64,000 bases of DNA from Plasmopara viticola (taxonomy: Eukaryota; Oomycota; Peronosporomycetes; Peronosporales; Peronosporaceae): NCBI GenBank assembly GCA_001695595.3, contig MBPM02000065.1, positions 372,001 to 436,000 on the forward strand, given 5' to 3'. This document shows positions 24,341 through 33,425 of this stretch, piece by piece. Each line of letters opens with the position of its first letter. Position 1 is the first letter of the stretch. The translations under genes were made by a program, and so were the position numbers. A model generated the notes under the pieces. The model ran no database searches, was not told where the DNA came from, and saw only the letters and a program-made list of their open reading frames with translations.

Positions 24341-27300
24341 CTACACGTTTTGCACCGAAGTACGATCCATCCGATCAAAGATTCGCTTAAGCCGTTCACA
24401 AGCTTGGTTGTCTAGACCAATATATCGCTCGGGAAAACCAGAACTGGATGGACGTCGAGTCAAGATCGGACTTTTAAAAATGCTCAAATCGGTCTTCGGG
24501 GTCACGTCTGCCTTTCGCACGGAGATGCGACTGTTCTTCATTCCCGCACGTTCAGTGTAACATGCTTCAAGTACACTCGTGCATTTAGATGCTGGATGGT
24601 ATAAGCTGTATTCATCAAAGCACTCGGGCGTCTCTACTTTCTGTCTTCGAGAAAAAGTGTGTGGCTGCAACGCAGCGTTGTTATTTATCCTCTTCGAGCG
24701 CGCTGATAAAGTATGACGTTGATGTTGACCCATACTTGACATCAGCGATAACGCTAGTGGCTGTTTCCGTCGTTCTAAGGTAGAATTTAAAGGCGTAAGA
24801 GATGGATTCTTTATACCGTTTGTCTCTAGATAATCGTTATCCAGCGATATAGGCTGTTCAAGCATTGGCTGAATCGATTCTACTTGGACGTTATTGTATT
24901 CTTCTGCGCCTGAGTCGTCGTTTGGTGTCAAAAGAACTGTCATCATACTCACAGTTGCATCCGATGCAGGTGGCACATTTTGCTGCAATACCGATGTTGC
25001 AAGCTCTTCAATAAGTCGATGAGATTCGACGTCATTATATTGTCGTTGATCGTGTGAAAAATCCATCAAAGGAGATTCGGTATCTTCATGCTCTGGTTGT
25101 TCAGCAATCGCATTTTCTATTTTACTCTCGCACTCTTTGACGTCAATGAAAGGTGGTAAATGGTTGAAGTCTTGGACGTATCGCATCACTAACCCTTCCA
25201 CAGCATGTTTGTACCGCTCAACTTTCGAGAAATATAACTGAAGTTGGAGCCTGATAGCACCACCACATAGCTTCGACGCAGGCGGAACTGACTCGGCTGA
25301 GGCTGAGGGGACACTAGTACTTAAAGGAAACCACTCGACGATGCGTTTTTGATGTAGTAAAGTGTGCAGCGGAATGCGAACTTCACCAACAAGTTGTTCG
25401 TGACTGAGCCTTCGGTCGTTCAGCACACGAATGTGAAGGTAACCCTCCAAAGACACAATCGGAGCAATCTCAAAGCCTTCATTCCAAAGAGGAAAAATGC
25501 TCTTTTTCTTTGTTTGACTACGAACACCTGTGTCCACCATAGCGCTCGCATGAACAGGTTTTACGTGAGAAGGATATACCACCTTCAGACACACATAAGG
25601 GTCTAAGTTTTTCGTCCGCAAATGAGCAGTGGGAAGGTCTCGCGCTGCAAGAAGCAGAATTTTCAGCGACCCTCGACTGTTGCCATGGTGATCCACTTCG
25701 ATTTTGCTGACCAAGTCAACCTTGCTATTTGCCTCAACGGATTCCAAGCGCTGAAAAATCTTCAAAATTCGCCGGGCACTTGTTATATGGGTAGATAAGG
25801 CTAAGTTCACGTCGCCATTGTTGATGCTCTGAATGAAAGCAGACACAGAATCCTTCGCTAAAACGTACTTTTGAACATAGTTGACTTCCACAGGTACAAG
25901 CGCATCCAACTTATCGCTTTCGACAACAGTCGCATCAACATTTGCTGCTTCGCTTTGGGCCCGACATTGTTGCACACAAACAAGTTGAGAGTGAGTTTGC
26001 CCACCTGCGTCTTGCAGAGCTTTAGAGGTATTCGTCTCAGCTTGAATATGAGTTTCTAGTTCAAAAACAACCGCTCGGTGCAGATTTGTAAAGCTTCTGC
26101 ACGTATCAAATGTCACACTAGCTAATGGTTCGAATTCTTGTGTCAAGTCCATGTCAGATGTAACCTTTTCAAGCACCTCCTCGTTCAGCAAATTGTTCGA
26201 TTGCGAAATTAATGGTAGCAAATCAGGGTTGACTCCGAGTTCGGGATTTTCATTCGGGAATGCCGCCTCTTTGTCGTCGCTCGATGACAAGGTCGATGAG
26301 AAAAGTGCTGACGGTTCGACACCATCTCGCGTGGTCGTCCTCGCTAAAAACGTACTGCTTACAGCTCGCAAGTCAATATCTATTTTTTCACTATTATCTT
26401 GGGAGTGCAGCGTTTGGCAAAAAAACAATCTGGCATCACGTTCACGCTGGCAGATTGAACTTCGTGCTGAAGCCTCGTTCAAAGTACTGATTTGCTTTAG
26501 CTCGTTCTCGATTACTTCAAGCTCTTTCAGTAATGCTGAAAAACGTTTTTGTTTAAACTCAATTCGATCTGTGACTTCACGATGGCGAGTACATAAATTA
26601 TTGATCAATTGTCGGCTCTTGGCTAGCGTCTGTGCTTGTTTAAAAGTAGCCCCACCTTTTTCCCAATCAACATTAAAATCTGCTTCACCTCGCAGTGAGG
26701 CCATCAGGTGATTCATTTGCATGTGAATTTCCTCTTTTTCCACAGACACAAGCTGTAATTTGTGCGTCAGACCAAAGATCTCCTTATCGAACGGTACATC
26801 CGATATCGGCTGTAATGAATAGCAGCCGTTCTCTTTCCCAGAATTTAAATCAGCGCGCAACAATCGCTTGGTCACGCGTACCATAGTAGCCTCAATTTCT
26901 TTTTCTTTGCCCTCGGCGAACCGAAGTTTTTGTCGTAATATTTCCAATCGAGCGCGTCCAATTTCTTCTTCACGAAATTTCTTACTATTGCTCCGAGGTG
27001 AATTAGGTGGCGAAAACGAAAAGCGAATATAATCCGGATCATCGTCAATACAGGCTTGAATATTTGCCGTGAGACCGTCAATTTGTTCCGCGTACTGTGC
27101 ACTCTCTTGCTTAAGCACATGCAAGAGATGTTCCTCGTTTCGAATCTCAGCTAATAGTGATTGCTTGTGTGACTGCAATGTTTGTATTCGCCAACCCAGC
27201 GCTTCTTTATCTGCAAAAGGTGTGAGTGATGGCGCTGCCATCTCACGTGAACGAGCTTTACATTGAGATTGAGTAAACTCGTTTATTGGCAAAGGCAGTG

Positions 27301-29209
27301 GTGGTTGTTCATTCAAATCCTGCTTGCGATACCGTTCTGGTTTCTTGATCGGTGAATTAATTGGAGATGGTGGGAGTGACTGACTGACAGAGGAGTACGC
27401 GTCGGGAATGGTTTCATAGTTTATCCTGCTGCTAAGGGTACTAGCAGACAAAGAACGTGAGTGCAAAGCTGTCGAAGAGATATCCTCGTACGCTGGGCAG
27501 GCAACGTCGTCTTCGAAAGTTGGATAGCTGGCTACTTGATCATGACTCACGTCATGAATCGGAAGTGGTTCCTCTTCTTCCAAGACGAACTCCTCGGGAG
27601 AAGATACTTCGCTCCTGGCGTTCGTAATTGAATTCCATAACGTTTCTTCGATCCAATCGCCACCATTAGCACGCCCACGGGGTCTCTGAAGAGAAGCAGT
27701 ATTTGCTGCTAAAAAAGGTGTGGAAAGTAATTCTCCTTGCTCCGACTTTACAGCAGACGACACGTCCTTGTTTTCTTCTTGATACCTTGTTTCGCCTTCT
27801 TCCTTATCAGCAACATCGGAATCAGAATAATTATTGTCTGACAATTCTGTAACAATTGCTGGTGGAATCGTACGAAGTGGAGAACAAGAGGCATCCACAA
27901 ATGTTTTACCTTGATTCCTCTCTAATGTTTCGTTAAGGTTTGAAGACGTTGACATTGGTTTCGAATAATCGTTGACCTCTTCGTTTCGGAGAGACTGTAA
28001 ATCGTGTTCTGTAAAAGAGCCATGTCGCTTTTTGTCACTTTGCTTGGGTGAATAAAATCTTAGAGCAGACCGTGGTCTTTGCTGACGGGTAGAGCGTGTC
28101 TTTTGACTTGAGGTAACCGCCGTCGCAATGTGCTCAACGGCACAACTTTCCCCTTCATAAGACAATACTTCTCGATTACGATCGAGATTCAGCAAAGCCA
28201 CTTCTTGCTGCAGCTGTAACAATTGTTCGGTTGCACTAGACCATGCGCGCGATTTGTTCTGCAATAGCTTCGATTTGACTTGCAGCTCGCCTTTCAATCG
28301 AAGGTTCTCAGCTTCCAATGCACTTTGTGTCTCAAGTAATCGATTCTGTTTGTCTTCATGAGCTTGTTCTGCTTCTCGCATGCACAGGTCCTTTGAAAAC
28401 ATTACACTGCTAAAACGTTTTGCCGCTCGATCGCGAGATGCTTGGGAAATCTCCACCTCATCAAGCCGCTCTAAAGATCGAATTTTACAAATAATGTAGT
28501 CTTTGTAAGTAGGAAGACGACAGAACGGGTTGGCTGCGAGGCTGCACGAAAGCAAATTGCCAAGTGGGGCCAAGACATCCACTTCTCGTAAAGTATTTAA
28601 GTTGTTTCCTGAAAGATTAAGCCCTCTCAACATCGTCAGTTCCGAAAAAGCTCGTGGCAAATGAGCAATAAAATTTCCCGAAAGATCCAAATTAGTTAGT
28701 CGTTTGAGACTAAAAAGAGAAGGTGACAATATCTTGATATGGTTGCGTGGGATCGAGAGTGTTTGCATCTCTGTGAACAGCTGAATTCCATCCAAGCGTT
28801 CAACAATATTTTCGGATAAGTCTAATTGGGTGAGATTCGTCAAATCAGACAGAGCTTTTAAATTTTTTAGCGGACGCTGATGTTTTCTCATGCTTCTGCT
28901 GAGACTTAGAGCCTGAATCTCGATTGGACTTTGTCTTAATGAAGTGCAAGCTAAATTGATGAGCTCCGCATCATTCGACAGCGAAGTTGAGAATTCATTG
29001 CTGGAATAATCGCCAAAAGAATTGATAGATCGCGTAGAGGTGGTGGGAGAAGACCCTAATATCGATCGAGAAGGACGTTCGGTACAATTGACTTGGTCAT
29101 AGACTGCTTTACTTAAATCTGTAGAAACAGCCTCATTGCCCATTGGTAAATCAGTGATACTGAGTGCGGAGGGACTTGAAGAAGTACGACCACCTTCCTC
29201 CCGTAGCAT
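24341..29209 (-). CDS. Leucine-rich repeat, coiled-coil, C2-domain protein (1622 residues)
   Basis: One uninterrupted exon. Residues about 95-260 hold SDS22-type leucine-rich repeats (LTQLDLSENIVERLDGIQ, LSIPRNHIKILS, LTNLDLSGNFIAHLP, LRGLNLSGNNLNTL) and an LRR cap. Several coiled-coil stretches follow (about 270-345, 690-760 and 780-960), separated by acidic, Ser-rich disordered regions. A C2 domain lies at about 1180-1327: ILLLAARDLP, NLDPYVCLKV, PLWNEGFEI, and VLNDRRLSHEQLVGEVRIPL. The tail is disordered. SDS22-type LRRs joined to long coils are common in axonemal and centrosomal proteins, so a flagellar or basal-body role is plausible but unproven. C2 suggests membrane contact. ATG 29209 (MLREEGG) is the first in frame. 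I do not recognise a named orthologue. Confidence 0.85.
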   Translation of the reverse strand: MLREEGGRTSSSPSALSITDLPMGNEAVSTDLSKAVYDQVNCTERPSRSILGSSPTTSTRSINSFGDYSSNEFSTSLSNDAELINLACTSLRQSPIEIQALSLSRSMRKHQRPLKNLKALSDLTNLTQLDLSENIVERLDGIQLFTEMQTLSIPRNHIKILSPSLFSLKRLTNLDLSGNFIAHLPRAFSELTMLRGLNLSGNNLNTLREVDVLAPLGNLLSCSLAANPFCRLPTYKDYIICKIRSLERLDEVEISQASRDRAAKRFSSVMFSKDLCMREAEQAHEDKQNRLLETQSALEAENLRLKGELQVKSKLLQNKSRAWSSATEQLLQLQQEVALLNLDRNREVLSYEGESCAVEHIATAVTSSQKTRSTRQQRPRSALRFYSPKQSDKKRHGSFTEHDLQSLRNEEVNDYSKPMSTSSNLNETLERNQGKTFVDASCSPLRTIPPAIVTELSDNNYSDSDVADKEEGETRYQEENKDVSSAVKSEQGELLSTPFLAANTASLQRPRGRANGGDWIEETLWNSITNARSEVSSPEEFVLEEEEPLPIHDVSHDQVASYPTFEDDVACPAYEDISSTALHSRSLSASTLSSRINYETIPDAYSSVSQSLPPSPINSPIKKPERYRKQDLNEQPPLPLPINEFTQSQCKARSREMAAPSLTPFADKEALGWRIQTLQSHKQSLLAEIRNEEHLLHVLKQESAQYAEQIDGLTANIQACIDDDPDYIRFSFSPPNSPRSNSKKFREEEIGRARLEILRQKLRFAEGKEKEIEATMVRVTKRLLRADLNSGKENGCYSLQPISDVPFDKEIFGLTHKLQLVSVEKEEIHMQMNHLMASLRGEADFNVDWEKGGATFKQAQTLAKSRQLINNLCTRHREVTDRIEFKQKRFSALLKELEVIENELKQISTLNEASARSSICQRERDARLFFCQTLHSQDNSEKIDIDLRAVSSTFLARTTTRDGVEPSALFSSTLSSSDDKEAAFPNENPELGVNPDLLPLISQSNNLLNEEVLEKVTSDMDLTQEFEPLASVTFDTCRSFTNLHRAVVFELETHIQAETNTSKALQDAGGQTHSQLVCVQQCRAQSEAANVDATVVESDKLDALVPVEVNYVQKYVLAKDSVSAFIQSINNGDVNLALSTHITSARRILKIFQRLESVEANSKVDLVSKIEVDHHGNSRGSLKILLLAARDLPTAHLRTKNLDPYVCLKVVYPSHVKPVHASAMVDTGVRSQTKKKSIFPLWNEGFEIAPIVSLEGYLHIRVLNDRRLSHEQLVGEVRIPLHTLLHQKRIVEWFPLSTSVPSASAESVPPASKLCGGAIRLQLQLYFSKVERYKHAVEGLVMRYVQDFNHLPPFIDVKECESKIENAIAEQPEHEDTESPLMDFSHDQRQYNDVESHRLIEELATSVLQQNVPPASDATVSMMTVLLTPNDDSGAEEYNNVQVESIQPMLEQPISLDNDYLETNGIKNPSLTPLNSTLERRKQPLALSLMSSMGQHQRHTLSARSKRINNNAALQPHTFSRRQKVETPECFDEYSLYHPASKCTSVLEACYTERAGMKNSRISVRKADVTPKTDLSIFKSPILTRRPSSSGFPERYIGLDNQACERLKRIFDRMDRTSVQNV

Positions 29210-29606
29210 TTCAACGCCACCAATTTGACTCGTTTGAAGCTGTTTTCAAATGCTGACTTGCGCTTACCAATTTGTAGTGCTAATTAAAGAGACAATAAAC
29301 TATCTATGAATATGTCACGTCTATTTAAAAAGAGTCGTAGTAAAATTTCGATATAGAATTGATGATATAGAAGTTGGCGAGATCCAAAAGTCTTGACTCG
29401 TCTAAAATTGTTGCCAACTTTACTTGTGGTGCAGCGATGTGTGGACTCGTCAAGCATTGATGAGTCTATGCGGTAAAATGGGATATGATTGTAATAAAAA
29501 AATTTATTGATGGGCGCGACGGCAACCGATCGCAGAGGAAAGACGACGCTTCGTTGCGACTCTTGGGGTAGTTGACAAAAACGCGAGGGTCAGACATTCT
29601 TTTTTG
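29210..29606. promoter_or_regulatory. Divergent promoter region (LRR-C2 / PF09713 genes)
   Basis: These 397 bases lie between two genes read outward, so both promoters must lie here. I see no named motif beyond A/T-rich tracts. Confidence 0.4.
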
Positions 29607-30905
29607 ATGGAATCGCTGTACGCTCGAGACACACCCACTGCACACGAGCGCAAGCTTAAGCTTGCGAGACGTGACCGCGTCATTGAAGATGGTCAAGTGA
29701 CTTTGAAGCCAGGCGCAGAGCAGCATTCCTCGGCGACTCTTGACACTCTCATGGAAACAGCAGCCGATGCCAGTGTCCATACTGACGCGGAGAGTGCTCC
29801 AGAATCTGTCGCAAACCCAGCCAGTGATGCATTTGGATTCAATTACTCGTCGTCGCCAAGAGGCCTTGAGAATCAGTGGCAAACGCATAGGATAGATGGA
29901 AAGGATCCACCTGAAGTGGACGAAAAGACGGAGGAGAGACGTCTGGCAGAGCTTAGTGAAGAGTCGATTTCGACTTCTGAACCTGAAAAAATGAAAGCTA
30001 TCATGACAGAGATTTCTCACGCGATGCAACTTGAATCGGTATCCGTGGCTTCTGCTGCTGTCTCAGAGACTACGCAACAGCCCCGACGAATTGGAGTTGC
30101 TTCAGTACCTCGCAAGACGAAACCAGCAATTACGATTAATACAGGCTCAGGGCCGACAAGTCTTGGGGCTAAACGGCCACCTCCGACGCCCGTTTCTCCA
30201 CCAACTTTTTCTTGGAGCGATATTTTGAGAGTGCAAAATTTGATCGAGAGATGTCTTCAGCAGTACTTGAGCAAGGTGAGAAGTCTTCCACTACTGAGTT
30301 AATTTTTTTATTGATTCATGCACTGCTTGGAACAGAATGACATTTTGATCACACTTAAAGAACAAGCCAGTGTGGATCCAGCGTTTACCAACGTTGTGTG
30401 GCAAAAACTCAAGGAACAGAACCCAACCTTTTTTCGCGCTTACAATCTTCAGCTACAACTCAAGGAACAGATTATCGCCTTTAACTATCTCGTACGACTT
30501 TAATCAGCTTATACGATCGGTATTAAAATTTTACTGACCAACATTGTTATGTCACGGACCTAGGTTGGTCAACAGAAGGAAATGATAGCTAATGGGGGCA
30601 AGCGGCTTCTACATCATAGCAACGTCAATCGAACATCAGCAATTCTAGCACCGACATCTTGCTCCCTAAGCTCGACAGGGACAGCGCCGACATTACCTCC
30701 GATTAGTTTGGACACACGAAGTTTTTTACGAACACCAATATGTTCTACCAAGCGGACGAAGAATATAGCCATGTACCAATTAGGCAGTCCATCGGTAGGT
30801 CTAAGAAGTACGTCCGAAGGCATGATGACACTACCCCCACCATCACCTTTGCCACTGCCGTCGCCTATTAAGACGGACTTGGACACTCACGCATTTTTCA
30901 CTTAA
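29607..30905 (+). CDS. Protein with plant-type domain PF09713 (A_thal_3526/TIGR01589)
   Basis: The model has three exons: 29607-30275, 30336-30491 and 30564-30905. Introns are 60 and 72 nt, both phase 0, giving 388 residues. The N-terminal 200 residues are acidic and Ser/Pro-rich without a domain. Across introns 1 and 2 runs a compact helical domain (about 212-280): VQNLIERCLQQYLSK, LKEQASVDPAFTNVVWQKL, NPTFFRAYNLQLQLKEQI and FNYLVGQQ. From memory this matches the plant-named domain TIGR01589/PF09713. Its function is not established to my knowledge. The C-terminal 100 residues are Ser/Pro-rich. ATG 29607 was chosen as the first in frame. Without splicing, each exon stops within a few codons, which supports the introns. 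Confidence 0.82.
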
Positions 30906-31319
30906 TTTTGGCTCATTTGCACTCAAATATTGTTACAATGTGAGCTTTATATGCATACGAAGGGTCATAACTAGCCCTCAGTTTCTTCCTCTTTCGCAAG
31001 CTTTGCCATATCCCCGTATTCCAAGCTTTAATTTCTAAAGTGCGAGGTGATGACTACTCGTCAGTGTGAGTCGCAGCAAATTCAAATTCATCTCCATCGA
31101 ATTGAAGGGCAGATCGAAGATATTACAGTTGAAAAGAAGGCCTATCTCTTGGCGATTTCGACGAGATAATTGTCCTCAACGTTCAAAACATTGGGTATTG
31201 AGCAAGATGCTTCCACCCAATTCTTTTGCCAATTTACTGTGCGAAATGTGTTCAGACAATGTTACCAACTAGTCGTGTCATGAGGGATTCGTGAACTTGC
31301 CGGCTATAGTGTCAAGTTC

Positions 31320-31810
31320 CTTAATATTTTATAAGTATTCCCGACTTTCTCGGCAACGACTTGAGCGCATTGTCATTGAGATGAAGCTCTGCGAGACGAA
31401 TGAGCTGACACGGGTCAACGCAGTTTGATCATATGCACTTATTGTGTGATGAAGGTACCGCCAGCCAAATTGCGAGGCGCGCAATTTCGTGGGAAAAGCC
31501 ATCGTTTGTTAAAGTGTCACCAGTTTTGACAATTCGGCGATGGCTGCAGGAATTTTCATAAGCTCTTTGTCCCGTAAGGGAGTTCGGTATATTGTCTAAA
31601 TGCAGCAAAGCAACATCGTTGCCGAATTTTTGGATAGGGTTCGAAGCCCATTGATTAACATTTTCATTATTAAGTAGTAAGGAAAGCATTCAGTCTCCAG
31701 ATTATTCAGTCAAAAACGGAAAGTTCAGTTGATATCTGAAACTCCTTCGCCGTTTTTACAGATTCGTCGAGTTCACTAAGGTCCAAAGATACAATTTTCC
31801 GTTGTAGCTC
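31320..31810 (-). pseudogene. Decayed leucine-rich repeat gene fragment
   Basis: Read on minus from 31803 downward, LRR-like pieces appear in the correct order but in different frames, broken by stops. They are KIVSLDLSELDE (about 31803-31767), then FQISTELSVF, NPIQKFGNDVALLHLDN (about 31640-31585), ELMKIPAAIAELSKLVTL (about 31566-31510) and LIRLAELHLNDNALKSLP (about 31407-31352). The LxxLxLxxN and IPxxIxxLxxL patterns are those of plant- and oomycete-type LRRs. At least three frameshifts and several stops make a working product impossible. The parent family is not the nearby LRR-C2 gene as far as I can see. The 5' part above 31810 is too degraded to follow. Confidence 0.65.
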
Positions 31811-33208
31811 ATGATGACCTTAAACTGACTCGCCTCAAAGCTAACTGTGATCACTAGTGAACGTTGTCAACTATTCTACGACTAGAATGGTGTGTGTGTC
31901 AGAAGGACAATTGCATCTGTAAGCAAGGGCATCTGATCTTTATTTGTTCTTGATGGAGCCGACAAAGTAAACTTTCGTTTTTAAAGCTTTTGAATGGTCG
32001 CTGGCACAAGCCGTGTACTTAGAGCCAGAAAATGCTGGTCGCCAATGGGGCGAAGCGTCCAACTGGATAAAAAAAGTAAGCCTTCGGAATAAAAACAGCT
32101 TGAACCCTTAGAGCTTGGCAGCTTTTGAATAAGAACCAGCAGCAGGGGACTGCTAAAGTGCACGATGTAATGAAAGACAATTTACAGAATTAGTAGACTC
32201 CGGCGTGTCAAGACATGCTATGCGTCGGCAGACGATCGTGATTAATCCATAAAAGATTGCTTGATGCTCGAAGGGAAAGCCACAAATGTTAGTCGGTTCC
32301 TGTCCAATTAATAATGGACTGTTTCTGTCTATTGGGTCGAAGCACACCTGATTGTGAAATCCCACGGTCTTGACATTGACAAAAAATCATGCCATGGCTT
32401 AAAATGACGAGCACGAGCATTAGATCGAATTATAGAGCAGGGCCGTAATTGCTAGCCGCTCAATCTCGTGCAAAAGGCTTTTATTAAGTTTCTCACCTCT
32501 ATTGTGCGCTTATTTGTATACGGTTCCTTGAAAGAAATTTGGGGAAGTATACGCCTAAAGTGGAGACAGGGTTCATTGAAGTCACTGATATCTTCACGAA
32601 ACTGGCGTGGCGACGCCTTCGCCATCTTTCTAAGCCGGTTACCAACTCCTACTGACATAATTGGCTGCCAGCTTAGTAATAAGTGTTTTTATGTGGATAA
32701 CTTTGCTTCACAGATAGCCACCAAACAGGGTGATAAGTTCCGAAAGCGGGTAGCATAGGTCTGCAAAACATAAGTTTGCCGATGGAGAAAGATCGGGTAG
32801 TTGACAAAGAGACCTACTCCACAGAAGTACTTGTCGTTTTTCTCGTCGTTGAGCCACAATAGTGTGCTCCCAGTAAAAGCGCTGCCTGAGATGCCAGTAT
32901 TGAAGAGCCTCGAAGAGTTCAAACCAACTCAGTTTTGGCTAATCCAAAGCAGAGAAAAGGTACATGAAGATGAAGACCGCTCTTGCGATTTTGACTTTAA
33001 TCTTCGTTTTCGACGAGGATGGTCCTTATAGGTAGCGCACATTGCACCTTGGCTTGGAAGCTCCGCAGGATTCAAAATTCAATGTATTCTTTTTTAATTG
33101 AATGCCCATCATTGTGTCCACAGGTCCACCCCCCCAAAAATACCGAATGGAGAAATAAGACATCAAATTGATCTAGTCACAAAGCCAAAGTTGTCATCAG
33201 GCAATGAC

Positions 33209-33425
33209 CAATGTCACAAGAGCAGTATGAGCTTGCTAAAGCTTTCTTTGAAGAAAAGGTAAGGAATGGCTTGTTTCTTTGCACTTGTCACTGAGTTTTT
33301 GTGTTCGAAAATTAACGAATATTGGCGACTAGCCTTTGCTTATGTTTATTGCACAACGGTAGATACGCAAACGCCTATTTAAGGCGAAACATGCTGCTAA
33401 ACTACTCGCCGGGTTTGCAATTGGT
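33209..33425 (+). pseudogene. Possible orphan or decayed two-exon gene fragment
   Basis: An ATG at 33209 starts a short exon (MSQEQYELAKAFFEEK) ending at a good donor (AAG|GTAAGG, about 33257). An AG acceptor at about 33361 opens a same-phase stretch beginning IRKRLFKAKHAAKLL and reaching a possible donor at about 33425. I found no continuation that keeps the frame. It may be a relic or chance. No family is recognised. Confidence 0.2.
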
